DNA of 64,000 bases from Fibrobacter succinogenes (GCA_902756345.1 CACVQR010000010.1:1-64000), one strand, 5' to 3'; shown: positions 18,075 to 26,964, numbered from the stretch's first letter. Notes: generated by a model not told the origin, from the letters alone. A program made the numbers and translations.

Positions 18075-20726
18075 TTACTGAACCAAGTTGCTTTCGCACT
18101 GGGTACCGTCGTTATCCGGCGTTACGAAGTGCATTTCGATACGGCGGTTCATTTCGCGGCCTTCGGCGGTGCTGTTGTCATCCACCGGGCAGCTGGAACC
18201 CATACCGATAGCCTTGATGCGATCCTTCTTGACGCCCGCCTTGGTGAGCACCTTCATCACTTCCTTAGCGCGGTTTTCGGAAAGTTTCTGGTTGGTCTTT
18301 TCCTTACCCACGTTGTCGGTGTGACCCTGGATCACGATCTTCAGATCCTTGTAACTGTCTTCGTTCACGAGCTTCTTAGCCACGTTCTGGAGGATCTTCT
18401 TGGCGTTGGATTCCAAGGTAGCCTTACCGCTCTTGAAGGTCACGCCATCGAGCTTTTCGACAGCCTTCTTCGGGCAGCCATGGCCGTCGTCACCCGGTTC
18501 ATCCGGGCAGCGGTCGATACCGGTACAAACGCTTTCGAATTCCTTCTGGAGTTTCTTGGTTGCAACCCATTCAGAGCAGACGCCGTCCTTATCCGGGTCC
18601 GGATCGTCTTCAATCGGGCAACCCTTGTTCCATTCAGGACCGGCTTCGAGTTCGCAACGGTCGTAGCCACGGCACATTTCCTTGAACTGGTCAAGCATCT
18701 TCTGCTTGGTCACCCACGGAGAGCAGAGGGAGTCGCCATCCGGGTCGGGGCTTTCCATCGGGCAGCCCTGAGCAAATGCTTCACCGGCTTCGGTCGGGCA
18801 CTTGTCGACGCCAGAGCAGATGCCGTCGTACTGTTCAAGCATATTCTTTTCGGTCACCCACGGATCGCAGAGGCCGTCCTTGTCGGTATCCGGGTTGCCG
18901 AGCGGGCAGCCTTCGTTATTAGCCGGGCCGAGTTCGGTCGGGCACTTGTCGATACCCTTACAAGACTTGTCAATGAACCATTCCTTAGCCATTGCTTCGT
19001 CTTCAGCAGCCTTTTCGAAGTAGAAGCCCATCTTCTTTTCAGTCACCCACGGGTCGCAGAGGCCGTCGTTATCGGCATCCGGATCATCCCATGCGCAACC
19101 CTTGTTGGCAGCAGAACCGGCTTCACCCGGGCACATATCGTAACCCTTACAGATGTCAGCGAATTCGTTCATGGCGCCTTCGTCAGTCACCCACGGAGAG
19201 CAGAGACCGTCACCATCCGGGTCCGGCTGCTTGGTCGGGCAACCGTTGAATGCCGGAGAACCAGCCTGGGCCGGGCAATCATCGATACCTTCGCAGACAT
19301 TGGCAAACTTCTTGAGCATCTTCTTCTGAGACACCCAGGCGTCGCAAACGCCGTCGCCATCGGCATCCGGATTGTCGAGCGGGCAACCGTCGTCGCCTTC
19401 GCCTGCTTCGTTCGGGCACTGGTCAACGCCTTCGCAAACTTCAGCAAATTCAGATTCAAAGCCCTTTTCAGCAACCCAGGCATCGCAAACGCCGTCTTCG
19501 TCAGCATCCGGATTACCCAGCGGGCAACCCTGATTCAAACGGTGACCGACATCGTCCGGGCACTTGTCTTCGTCATCCGTAACGCCATCGCCGTCGCGGT
19601 CCTGAGCCAGCAGGAATCCGCTCCAGGTGATACCGCCGTAAACGGTGTATTCCGGGTTCACGCGAATGCGTTCCACTACGACACCACCTTCACGTCCACT
19701 AGACTGAAGAGTCGATGCAGTAATGAACTTGTCACCGCCCAGGTAGTAAGAGGCACCCATGTGCAGGTCGACACCGACCGGCAGGTGGAACACCAAGGCT
19801 CCCGTCAACTGGTTCATGTCCAGTTTACCATCACGATTCTTGCCACAGACCTTCGATCCGTCAACAGGATTCGTCGTGCAGGCTTCAAAGTCATCCAGCT
19901 GGATATCCCAATAGTATTCCACGAATACCGACATAAAGTCCATGAAGTAGACTTCGGCGGCTGCACTCATGAACGGAAGCGACATGTAGTCGCTGTTCAT
20001 GGTATAACGATAACCGCCGTTCAAATGCAGCAAGAACGGGAATCCGTCGCCACCGTCGAGCTTGCTTGCATCCATCGTGATAGCAAGACCGCCCTTGATC
20101 GTGGTATTCTTGGTACCAAAAGCGAGAGCTGCGCCATTAGTCTTATTGATATACTCGGGTTCACGAATCCAGAGGCCCTGCTTTTCGGCGTTGGCCGTAC
20201 CGGCAGTCACACCGCCGAACACGGCGATATCGAACACCTGGTCTTCGGGCAGCGGGAAACGTGCCTTCAAGTCAACCTTGAGGTTACCCACATAGCCGAC
20301 CTTCGTGTTCGGAATAGTAGCCGGGCCACCGAGACCATCGAGATATTTACCTTCTGCCGTAAATTGGTCATAGTAAACCGGGAGAGTCACGCCCAAGTCA
20401 AAATAATGCCAGATACCGATGGCAAAGCCGATATTGGCGCTTCCGCCAACGAAGTCCGCCACAGGCGCATTAGCCAATACAGGGTTTCCGTTAGCATCTA
20501 GTTGAGCTTCATACAAAGCCCCCATGCCATTATCGTTATTCGGGAACATGTCGTTACCGAAAGTAGCATCACCCAAGAGGGTAAACACCAGTTTGGAATG
20601 ACCAAGGGATTGGGCAGACTGGGTCTTATTCACACCCACAAAGCCTTCCTTGTTGATTGTTTGGGGATGTCCTGCAAAAGCGGAAGCCGCTAGCGCGAGG
20701 GCAAGACCCATAGCTACCTTATTCAT
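18075..20726 (-). CDS. OmpA-family protein with thrombospondin-3-like Cys repeats
   Basis: 883 residues. Signal peptide (1-18, ending AFAG), an outer-membrane beta-barrel-like region to ~375, one canonical calcium-type motif DRDGDGVTDDEDKCP (376-404), seven long repeats (405-752), and a peptidoglycan-binding OmpA C-terminal domain (753-883) with IVIQGHTDNVG and the NRRIE Arg. Each repeat of ~48 residues has the pattern PDxDxDGxC..WV....(F)...C.G.D.CP.E.G....GCP; repeat 4 is 63 long. So acidic Ca-binding loops alternate with a ~20-residue helix-like insertion and conserved Cys. It should tether the outer membrane to peptidoglycan across a long spacer. ATG preceded by AGGAGATGCT; -10 TATATTTA at 20782-20789. 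Confidence 0.85.
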   Translation of the reverse strand: MNKVAMGLALALAASAFAGHPQTINKEGFVGVNKTQSAQSLGHSKLVFTLLGDATFGNDMFPNNDNGMGALYEAQLDANGNPVLANAPVADFVGGSANIGFAIGIWHYFDLGVTLPVYYDQFTAEGKYLDGLGGPATIPNTKVGYVGNLKVDLKARFPLPEDQVFDIAVFGGVTAGTANAEKQGLWIREPEYINKTNGAALAFGTKNTTIKGGLAITMDASKLDGGDGFPFLLHLNGGYRYTMNSDYMSLPFMSAAAEVYFMDFMSVFVEYYWDIQLDDFEACTTNPVDGSKVCGKNRDGKLDMNQLTGALVFHLPVGVDLHMGASYYLGGDKFITASTLQSSGREGGVVVERIRVNPEYTVYGGITWSGFLLAQDRDGDGVTDDEDKCPDDVGHRLNQGCPLGNPDADEDGVCDAWVAEKGFESEFAEVCEGVDQCPNEAGEGDDGCPLDNPDADGDGVCDAWVSQKKMLKKFANVCEGIDDCPAQAGSPAFNGCPTKQPDPDGDGLCSPWVTDEGAMNEFADICKGYDMCPGEAGSAANKGCAWDDPDADNDGLCDPWVTEKKMGFYFEKAAEDEAMAKEWFIDKSCKGIDKCPTELGPANNEGCPLGNPDTDKDGLCDPWVTEKNMLEQYDGICSGVDKCPTEAGEAFAQGCPMESPDPDGDSLCSPWVTKQKMLDQFKEMCRGYDRCELEAGPEWNKGCPIEDDPDPDKDGVCSEWVATKKLQKEFESVCTGIDRCPDEPGDDGHGCPKKAVEKLDGVTFKSGKATLESNAKKILQNVAKKLVNEDSYKDLKIVIQGHTDNVGKEKTNQKLSENRAKEVMKVLTKAGVKKDRIKAIGMGSSCPVDDNSTAEGREMNRRIEMHFVTPDNDGTQCESNLVQ

Positions 20727-20781
20727 AGCATCTCCTTATAGTGGCTAGCCGACCAAACACGGCCAACCGATTTAACTAATG

Positions 20782-20789
20782 TAAATATA
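20782..20789 (-). promoter_or_regulatory. -10 element of the OmpA gene
   Basis: TATATTTA on the minus strand, about 56 bases before the ATG; differs from TAnnTTTG only at the last base. Confidence 0.45.
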
Positions 20790-20889
20790 ACTTATTAGTC
20801 CAAAAAACAACCCAAAAACGCGCATTTTTTTTGAAATTTAATGAATATCACACAACAGGCTGATTGTAGTATTTTTGTAAGAAGTTGTT

Positions 20890-21594
20890 TTAGGCCGGTC
20901 GAAACGTCTTTTCGAACATTCCGGGATCCATACGGCAGATACTGGTAAGCCCCCCTTTGCCCACGATAATATGGTCCAAAACGGGTATCTGGAGTACACG
21001 CCCCGCAGAGCAAAGCACGCGCGTAATCGCCATGTCTTCCAGGCTGGGTTCCAGCGAGCCCGAGGGGTGATTATGGGCAAAAACGACCGAAACGGCGCGG
21101 TCTTCGATAGCCTTGGCAAACGCTTCGCGGGGGTGAACCGGAGTCTTGTTGACAAGGCCCGTAGTCAGTTCATGGACCCGAATCACGCAATTGACCGAAT
21201 TGAGCGTCACGATCACCAAGTGTTCCTGCGATTCGTATTTGAGGAACGAAAGCCTGCCCATGAGGTCTTCGGGCGTCTCGATCGGGTTCGACTTGTCGCT
21301 CAGAATGTATCGGCCCGAAAGTTCCAGGCAGGCAAGCACCTGGGCAGCCTTCACCTTGCCAAGCCCCCGGATTTCACGGATCTGGGCAAGCGAGGGTACC
21401 CGGGCCTGGTTCGAAAGAAATTCCGAAAGGCGCCTAGACAGCTCAAAAACATTGCAGTCCTGGTTGCCGCTCCCTAAAATCAGGGCCAGCAATTCTTCGT
21501 TCGTGAGGGCGGACGCCCCGAACTTCTCGATCTTTTCGCGAGGCAGATAATTGGCAGCAGATCTATCGTTCAGCATCATCATATTACGATTCAT
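20890..21594 (-). CDS. radC: RadC/JAB-domain protein
   Basis: 234 residues. N-terminal helix-hairpin-helix-like part with LTNEELLALILGSG (UPF0758 signature) and IREIRGLGKVKA, then a JAB/MPN metalloprotease-like domain with the zinc motif HNHPSGSLEPSLED. Named RadC historically, but a DNA-repair role is not supported by later work and the molecular function is unknown. Start set at ATG 21594 after AAGGATACTCC; the frame extends upstream to 21636 without a ribosome site. Confidence 0.85.
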   Translation of the reverse strand: MNRNMMMLNDRSAANYLPREKIEKFGASALTNEELLALILGSGNQDCNVFELSRRLSEFLSNQARVPSLAQIREIRGLGKVKAAQVLACLELSGRYILSDKSNPIETPEDLMGRLSFLKYESQEHLVIVTLNSVNCVIRVHELTTGLVNKTPVHPREAFAKAIEDRAVSVVFAHNHPSGSLEPSLEDMAITRVLCSAGRVLQIPVLDHIIVGKGGLTSICRMDPGMFEKTFRPA

Positions 21595-21674
21595 GGAGTA
21601 TCCTTTTTTGGAGGGGTTATACTCTCTATACGCCAAATTCAGAAAAAGTGTCTGATTTTGCCCCCTATTTTTTC

Positions 21675-21682
21675 TAATTTTG
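21675..21682 (+). promoter_or_regulatory. -10 element TAATTTTG of cvfB
   Basis: Followed by a 24-base stretch with GGAAGG before the ATG at 21707. Confidence 0.5.
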
Positions 21683-21706
21683 GTTCAAATTGAACGGAAG
21701 GTCCCC

Positions 21707-22540
21707 ATGGAATTAGGCAAATACAATCGTGCCCGGGTAGAAGAAATCATGCCCCAGGGCTACTACCTGGAACTTGAAACTGGCGGGCGCGTGCTGCTTC
21801 CCGGCAAAAAAGAGGAATTCACACTTGAAGAAGGCGAAGTCCTCGACGTATTTGTCTACATGGATTCCGAAGACCGCCCCATAGCGACCCTCGACAAGCC
21901 ATACGCTACCGTCGGCGAATTCGCCGTGCTCGAAGTCAAGGACGTAAACCGCATTGGCGCCTTCCTGGATTGGGGCCTGAACAAGGACCTGTTTCTCCCC
22001 TACAAGCAGCAACTCGGTGAACTCAGGCGCGGCGACCGTTGCGTGGTCTACATTCTCGAAGACGACAAGAGCAACCGCATTGTGGCCACCGAAAAAATCA
22101 AGAGCTTTTTGGACCCCGACACCTCGGAACTGCACCTGGGTCAAAAAGTCCAGCTCGCCGCCTACGAAGTCACCCGCGACCACATCGATTTTCTGGTGGA
22201 TTACCGCTACACGGGCCGCCTCATGGTCACGCAGGGGACGCCGCGCATTTACATCGGCGACACCATGGCCGGCTATATCCAGCGCTTTACCGAAGACGGC
22301 AAGATTACCCTGAACCTCACCCCCGTGGGCTACAAGGGAATCATGAAGAGCGAAAGCCCCGCCGCTATTATGCAAAAGCTCGAAGAAGCCGGCGGCTACC
22401 TGCCCTACGGCGACCACAGCGATCCCGAAGAAATCCGTCGCGAATTCGGTATGTCCAAGAAGACTTTCAAGAAGATTCTAGGAACGCTTTTCCGCGAAGG
22501 GCGTATTATCCTTTCCGACGACGGTTTCCGTAAAAACTAG
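21707..22540 (+). CDS. cvfB: CvfB-like S1 RNA-binding protein
   Basis: 277 residues. The N-terminus (GYYLELETGGRVLLP) and VKDVNRIGAFLDWGLNKDLFLP match the tandem S1 RNA-binding domains of CvfB, and the C-terminus has the winged-helix part (FGMSKKTFKKILGTLFREGRI). CvfB-type proteins bind RNA and influence virulence factor expression in Staphylococcus; here a general post-transcriptional role is likely. Start is ATG 21707 with GGAAGG upstream; TAATTTTG at 21675 is the probable -10. The stop codon TAG is the first triplet of a C-family repeat. Confidence 0.85.
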   Translation: MELGKYNRARVEEIMPQGYYLELETGGRVLLPGKKEEFTLEEGEVLDVFVYMDSEDRPIATLDKPYATVGEFAVLEVKDVNRIGAFLDWGLNKDLFLPYKQQLGELRRGDRCVVYILEDDKSNRIVATEKIKSFLDPDTSELHLGQKVQLAAYEVTRDHIDFLVDYRYTGRLMVTQGTPRIYIGDTMAGYIQRFTEDGKITLNLTPVGYKGIMKSESPAAIMQKLEEAGGYLPYGDHSDPEEIRREFGMSKKTFKKILGTLFREGRIILSDDGFRKN

Positions 22541-22608
22541 TTGGTAGAACTTAGTTGGTAGAACTTAGTTTTTTTTCTAAGCTCTAAGTTCTAAGCTCTA
22601 AATTCTAT
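22537..22608. repeat. Family C intergenic repeat (C1)
   Basis: Left arm of TTGGTAGAACTTAG units, T-run, right arm of CTAAGCTCTAAGTTCTAAG units: a long hairpin. It begins inside the cvfB stop codon and ends just before the stop of the convergent OmpA gene, so it probably terminates both. Confidence 0.75.
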
Positions 22609-23336
22609 TTATATTCCACCGGGACTTCGTTGTCGTTCAGCACGCAGAGTTCAATGCGGCGGTTTTTCTTGCGGCCAGCCTCGGTCGCATTCGAAGCCTT
22701 GGGCTGGCTGGAGCCGTAACCGCTTGCCGAAAGGTGCCCGCGGTCAACACCGTGTTCGACCATGTAAAGGAACACCGTGTAGGCGCGCTGTTCCGAAAGC
22801 GTCTGGTTAAACTGTTCATCGCCTTCGGAGCTGGTGTGGCCCTGGATCTCGATACGGGCTTCCGGATTTTTCAAGATGCCGGCCACCGCCTTGTCCAGAA
22901 TCGCCATGGATTCCGCTTCTAGTTCGGCGCTGCCCGCCTTGAAGTTCACGCCAGTCAATTCCACCCGCGTATCGTCGAACACCACCGTAATGCCGCCCGT
23001 GCTTGCCGTGGGCGAAACATAAGGAGTCGTGCCGCATTCAAAAGGGCCCGTCACGCTTTCGCAGTAAATCGTGTAGGTATCTTCGCGCGGAATATGGAAC
23101 GTCGCTTCGCCTTCGGAATCGGTCGTGACTGTAAACTTGTTCTTGGGATTGTTCTGGCCCACGAAAGAGAGCTTTTTATGCACCTGCGGCACATCCTGGT
23201 CGTCGGTGTAAGTCACGGTCAGTACAGCATGCGTCTTGTTGGGCAATAAGTCGCGTGCAAATGCAGTTGCAACAGAAAGATTTACACACAAAACCGCGCT
23301 AAAAACGGGAAAAACGCCGAAACTAAACAATTTCAC
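22605..23336 (-). CDS. OmpA-family protein, short
   Basis: 243 residues. Signal peptide, a beta domain (~25-130) resembling a carboxypeptidase-regulatory/Cna-B fold with two Cys, then an OmpA C-terminal domain (~140-240) with IEIQGHTSSEGD and NRRIEL. It lacks the beta barrel, so it is probably a periplasmic or lipid-free peptidoglycan-binding protein. Start is GTG at 23336: AAGGAG lies 6 bases upstream on the minus strand, while the frame extends to an ATG at 23411 that would place 25 charged residues before the signal peptide. Confidence 0.8.
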   Translation of the reverse strand: MKLFSFGVFPVFSAVLCVNLSVATAFARDLLPNKTHAVLTVTYTDDQDVPQVHKKLSFVGQNNPKNKFTVTTDSEGEATFHIPREDTYTIYCESVTGPFECGTTPYVSPTASTGGITVVFDDTRVELTGVNFKAGSAELEAESMAILDKAVAGILKNPEARIEIQGHTSSEGDEQFNQTLSEQRAYTVFLYMVEHGVDRGHLSASGYGSSQPKASNATEAGRKKNRRIELCVLNDNEVPVEYK

Positions 23337-23380
23337 GGAATACTCCTTGAAAAACGGGCCGAAAAATAGAAAAATATTTC

Positions 23381-23388
23381 TAAATTTG
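23381..23388 (+). promoter_or_regulatory. -10 element TAAATTTG of the porin-like gene
   Basis: Followed by a leader of about 25 bases with AAGGAG 5 bases before the ATG. Confidence 0.5.
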
Positions 23389-23420
23389 GACACGAAAATC
23401 AAAACCTCCAAGGAGCAAAC

Positions 23421-24479
23421 ATGAAGTTCGGGAAAATCGCAGCGGCGGCGCTCGCCATGAGCATTTCCGCATTTGCAGCAGACGCCACTGACAACATGAC
23501 CCTCAAGGGCAATGTCCAGACCCAGGTCACCAAGTCCATCGCCGACGAAGACAACAACTTCAGCAGCGGCTGGATCCGCGCAAACATCGGCGGCCAGTAC
23601 AAGAGCGACAACCTCGACGGAACCATCATGCTCCGCATCTTTGCCCCGGAATTCGGCAACAAGATCAAGGACGGCGACGGCAAGACCACTAGCTACGACA
23701 AGATTTTGGCAGACCTCTACTGGGTGAACTACAAGTGGGCACTCAACGACGACAACCAGCTGAACCTGAAAATCGGTCGCTGGAAGACCGACTGGTCTCA
23801 GTCAACACACTTCGGTACCTATGTCGACAAGGACTTGACCAAGCGCGGCCTCTGGATGCGCGATTACAGCCATAACGCCGTCGAACTCGGCTGGAAGCAC
23901 GGCCTCAACCAACTGAACGCCATGGTCGCCGCCAAGAACGGTACCGCCAACCAGGGTTACGTGCGTGTCGAAGACGACATGAAGTTCACCTTCCCCCTCG
24001 AAGTCAAGGTCGCCTACCGTGCCAACCTGGTCGACGTAGTGCAGAATTCCGCCTACATCACCCACCGTGTGGCAGCCTACGCCAGCTATGAATTCCTCCC
24101 GATTCTCCGTGCCTACGGCGAATACGCCTGCGTTTACACCCAGGACGACGAAATCGACCCGAACGTAGACAACTACCTCGCCCCCGAATCCAAGTATTAC
24201 CAGCCGGGCATCTATTACCAGCCGTTCTACCTGGGCCTGGATCTCGCCCCGCAGAACAAGTTGGCAAACACCTTCATCAACCACCTCATGGTGGAATGGG
24301 AATACATCAACAAGCGTGACAACCTTTATGGCGCCCCGAAGGGCACCTACGACGACTGGGCATGGACTGTTGCCTACGTCAAGAACGTTGGCAAGTCTAA
24401 AATTCAATTCAGCGTCTACAGCGAAAACGAACTGAGCGATGTGGGTCTCGCCTTCCGCCTGACCAGCACTATCAAGTAA
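23421..24479 (+). CDS. Outer-membrane porin-like beta-barrel protein
   Basis: 352 residues. Clean signal peptide (MKFGKIAAAALAMSISAFAA), then a protein with alternating polar/hydrophobic strands rich in Tyr, Trp and Asn, ending in a hydrophobic strand (GLAFRLTSTIK). This is the pattern of a 14-18-stranded barrel. The family is not one I can name. Good promoter (TAAATTTG at 23381) and ribosome site. The next gene, yihY-like, begins 9 bases after its stop, so both are in one transcript. Confidence 0.7.
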   Translation: MKFGKIAAAALAMSISAFAADATDNMTLKGNVQTQVTKSIADEDNNFSSGWIRANIGGQYKSDNLDGTIMLRIFAPEFGNKIKDGDGKTTSYDKILADLYWVNYKWALNDDNQLNLKIGRWKTDWSQSTHFGTYVDKDLTKRGLWMRDYSHNAVELGWKHGLNQLNAMVAAKNGTANQGYVRVEDDMKFTFPLEVKVAYRANLVDVVQNSAYITHRVAAYASYEFLPILRAYGEYACVYTQDDEIDPNVDNYLAPESKYYQPGIYYQPFYLGLDLAPQNKLANTFINHLMVEWEYINKRDNLYGAPKGTYDDWAWTVAYVKNVGKSKIQFSVYSENELSDVGLAFRLTSTIK

Positions 24480-24488
24480 CCTGATTTG

Positions 24489-25475
24489 ATGCCAAATTGG
24501 TTTAAAAATTTTTCTTGGGAGAGAATGTTCGACTATATTGCCGAACGTTCCGTTACTCCCGTGAAGGTCGCGATTATCGCGGGCAAGTCGTTCCTGTACT
24601 TTCATGGGCTTACCCGTGCGGCAGCCCTGACCTACACGACGTTCCTGGCCGTGGTCCCGCTGCTGATTTTGCTGACATCGATTACGCTTGCGGTCGGATT
24701 CGGCAACTTCTTCTCGGACTACCTGCCGCATCTGCTCTCATTCCTGGATCTCGACTGGCCTGTCGACCCGATTATCACCATCGTGCAGAACGCCGAACAC
24801 GTGCCTATCGGCAAGCTCGGGTTCATTGGCGCCATGGGTCTTTTCATCACGTTCATTCTCGCCTTCGGTAGCCTGGAGTCGAACTTCAACGTGGTGTGGG
24901 AAAACAAGGTGTCTCGCCCGCTCCATAAGCAGATTCGCATTTACACCCCGCTTCTGCTTATTTTTGCAGGCATTATCGGTCTGTATGCCGGTTTCGTGAA
25001 CTACCTCCAAAATGCGCTTTCGGTCATTGTGGTTGATGGTTTGCACTTTGATCCGTCGGTTCTCAAGAGGCTCATTAACGCCTTCTGGTACTTGACTTTT
25101 CACGGCGCATTCCTCCTGGTTATTTTCTTGACCCTGTATGCGCTCCCCGCAAGACCAGACCCCAAGAACTACACCAAGAAAAAGTTGCTTGTCTCTTCAA
25201 TCGGCATTACCGTTCTCGCATGGATTTGCATTATCATCTACGTGAAGATCCTGATGCTTATCCAGACCATGCTCGTGACCCGTATGTCTATTTTCTACGG
25301 TTCGCTCGCCTTTATTCCTCTCATCCTTTTCTTGGTATTCGGCATTTGGACCATAGTCCTCTGCGGAAATTCCGTGGTGTGGACGATTTGCACCTGGCCC
25401 GAATCCAAAGACCGTATATGGAACTGGGAAGGAAGCCCTGCCGAAGGCCTGAACATGACCAAGGACCGGATGTAA
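24489..25475 (+). CDS. YihY/BrkB family inner-membrane protein
   Basis: 328 residues. Matches the YihY (UPF0761, formerly ribonuclease BN-like/BrkB) family: GLTRAAALTYTTFLAVVPLLILL near residue 40, then five further membrane segments and a conserved GSLAFIPLILFLVFGIW. Function is unsettled; the family is not an RNase. Start is ATG 24489 immediately after a TTG triplet. Transcribed with the upstream porin-like gene and closed by the terminator at 25496. Confidence 0.85.
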   Translation: MPNWFKNFSWERMFDYIAERSVTPVKVAIIAGKSFLYFHGLTRAAALTYTTFLAVVPLLILLTSITLAVGFGNFFSDYLPHLLSFLDLDWPVDPIITIVQNAEHVPIGKLGFIGAMGLFITFILAFGSLESNFNVVWENKVSRPLHKQIRIYTPLLLIFAGIIGLYAGFVNYLQNALSVIVVDGLHFDPSVLKRLINAFWYLTFHGAFLLVIFLTLYALPARPDPKNYTKKKLLVSSIGITVLAWICIIIYVKILMLIQTMLVTRMSIFYGSLAFIPLILFLVFGIWTIVLCGNSVVWTICTWPESKDRIWNWEGSPAEGLNMTKDRM

Positions 25476-25495
25476 AAATCTTTCTATTACAGAAA

Positions 25496-25525
25496 ATCCC
25501 TGGATTAAATCCAGGGATTTTTTTA
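25496..25525 (+). terminator. Terminator after yihY-like gene
   Basis: Perfect 10-base stem ATCCCTGGAT (25496-25505) / ATCCAGGGAT (25509-25518), then T-rich tail. Confidence 0.9.
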
Positions 25526-25639
25526 TTTCCTCATTACGGTTCAACTACAACGTCGATTTCCGTGGGGAGCGAAGCCTGACTCAGACAGTTGCAGGGCTCC
25601 AAAGGATCGGCACTTAAGTTCTCAGAATGTCAAAGAGAG

Positions 25640-25915
25640 TTAACAGCGGGGCAAGAAAAATCCCTTAATACAATTCATGTTACGGAGACAAATTTGAATG
25701 TGATTTTTCCTTCTAATATCAGTACCTGCATAAGCAACATCACCTTCATAGAATGCTCCGCGAACAGAATCAAACCTGACAGGATCTTCCGATTCCTCAA
25801 AACTTTTATGCAAATATTCTATAACGGCACAATCAAGTTTATGCAGACCATTTTCTTTTTCACAGCCATGAAAGCCGATATAAAGATTCGGACGTTCCAA
25901 ATACAAATTTTGCAT
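25640..25915 (-). pseudogene. Internally deleted 'GFHGC' ADP-ribosyltransferase-like toxin
   Basis: 91 residues. It begins LYIGFHGCEKE and continues directly into LDCAVIEYLH, then FDSVRGAFYEG and KNHIQICLRNMNCIKGFFLPR. From memory of a widespread bacterial family (about 200 residues) these are the first and last conserved blocks; the central part with a WLGxGIYFWE-type motif is absent, i.e. some 100 residues are missing in frame. The fold of the family is ADP-ribosyltransferase-like as I understand it, so the remnant should be inactive. It follows the 49-residue gene by 21 bases. It could alternatively be a functional short paralogue; the abrupt junction after CEKE favours deletion. Confidence 0.55.
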
Positions 25916-25936
25916 ACAATCATCCTTTCCGCAAAA

Positions 25937-26086
25937 TTACTTTGCTACGGATGGACGGTAGATTTTGCTTAATTTGCCGGACTTGGTTATAATACCCGCC
26001 CTCAGAAGACGCTTATGAGCAGCTTCTTTTGAATGGTCTAAAGACTTGATAGCCTTAAGCGATCTTTCTATGATGTTATCAGTCAT
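25937..26086 (-). CDS. 49-residue putative antitoxin-like protein
   Basis: Short frame: MTDNIIERSLKAIKSLD at the start, then HSKEAAHKRLLRAGI, and KIYRPSVAK at the end. Basic, helical in appearance. It is the upstream partner of the deleted GFHGC gene, and I recall the same small protein preceding full-length members in other genomes, which suggests a toxin-antitoxin-like pair. Supported by a TATATTTG -10 element at 26104-26111, 17 bases before the ATG. It is too short to be found by length alone. Confidence 0.6.
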   Translation of the reverse strand: MTDNIIERSLKAIKSLDHSKEAAHKRLLRAGIITKSGKLSKIYRPSVAK

Positions 26087-26103
26087 AAAAACTTCCGTCG
26101 TTA

Positions 26104-26111
26104 CAAATATA
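26104..26111 (-). promoter_or_regulatory. -10 element TATATTTG of the antitoxin-like pair
   Basis: Exact TAnnTTTG on the minus strand, 17 bases before the ATG at 26086, with GACGGAAG as a possible ribosome site. The remainder of 26112-26290 is AT-rich with no gene seen. Confidence 0.45.
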
Positions 26112-26304
26112 CATTTATTTTCAATTTATAGTTATTAAGGAAACTTATGCGTCTCCCTCTTATATACACGCTTTTTTCACCCAACTGAAGACACTTTTCG
26201 TGCGTAAAATTTTCAAAACCAGTTTTTTTTGATGTTAACAGCCTTTACTTCAATAGGAAAACCCCTTTTTTTTAGTAAATTATAGACAAACAGAGGATTT
26301 GCTT

Positions 26305-26886
26305 ATGAAAAAGATTCTATTGCTCATCGTGGCCCTGGTGGCCTTCGCAAACGCAGAACTGCAGAGCGTACAGTATTCGCCCGAAGAAAAGTCGAACGAC
26401 GGTCTGAAGGCGTTCATCGGCGTAAGCGGCGGTAACGTTCTCGTGGCCGACGACGGCGCCATTTTCGCAAACCTCCGCATCGGTCTCGACATCAACCCCC
26501 TGCTTTCCACAGGTGTCTGGGTGTCCAGGCTTCTGAGCGATGTGCGCAACTACAATGTGTCTGAAAAGCAAATGATCAAGTACATGTCCGTGGGCGGCTT
26601 CGTGGAACTGTTCCCGGTGCGCATCAACGACTTTTCCATTTCGGTGCCGATCGAAATCGGTGGCGGCGCACTCTATATAATGGAACCGGACGACGAAGCC
26701 TTTGAATCCGAAGACTACTTCTTTACCGCCGACATGGCCGTGCATTTTAACTACCGCGTCACGAAGATGCTTGAAATATCGATTGGCGGCGGTTACCGCA
26801 TGTTCTCTGGCATCGAAACTAACGGCCTCGAGAACCTGGACTTCTGCACTCCGTTTGGCGAACTGAGATTTACCATCAGAGAATAA
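26305..26886 (+). CDS. Small outer-membrane beta-barrel protein
   Basis: 193 residues. Signal peptide MKKILLLIVALVAFANA, then an eight-strand-like barrel pattern (AFIGVSGGNVLV, ANLRIGLDINPLLSTGVWVSR, MLEISIGGGYRMFSG) ending LRFTIRE. Resembles OmpW/OmpX-type small barrels but no family is certain. Start at ATG 26305 after GAGGA. Monocistronic by appearance; followed by an A-family repeat. Confidence 0.65.
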   Translation: MKKILLLIVALVAFANAELQSVQYSPEEKSNDGLKAFIGVSGGNVLVADDGAIFANLRIGLDINPLLSTGVWVSRLLSDVRNYNVSEKQMIKYMSVGGFVELFPVRINDFSISVPIEIGGGALYIMEPDDEAFESEDYFFTADMAVHFNYRVTKMLEISIGGGYRMFSGIETNGLENLDFCTPFGELRFTIRE

Positions 26887-26889
26887 ACG

Positions 26890-26950
26890 ATGTGAAATGT
26901 GAAGTGCGAGATGTGAAGTTATCCATTTCACATTCCACATTGCACATTAC
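26890..26950. repeat. Family A intergenic repeat (A2)
   Basis: TGTGAAATGTGAAGTGCGAG arm and complementary TTTCACATTCCACATTGCAC arm around a short loop: a long hairpin in transcripts after the small barrel gene. Confidence 0.75.
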
Positions 26951-26964
26951 CAACTGGGTAACTA

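Noticed and set aside
18129-20501. A 790-codon open frame on the plus strand opposite the OmpA gene
   Set aside because: It is antisense to a gene with clear signal peptide, repeats and OmpA domain. Its length follows from the repetitive codon pattern of that gene. No promoter, ribosome site or known domain.
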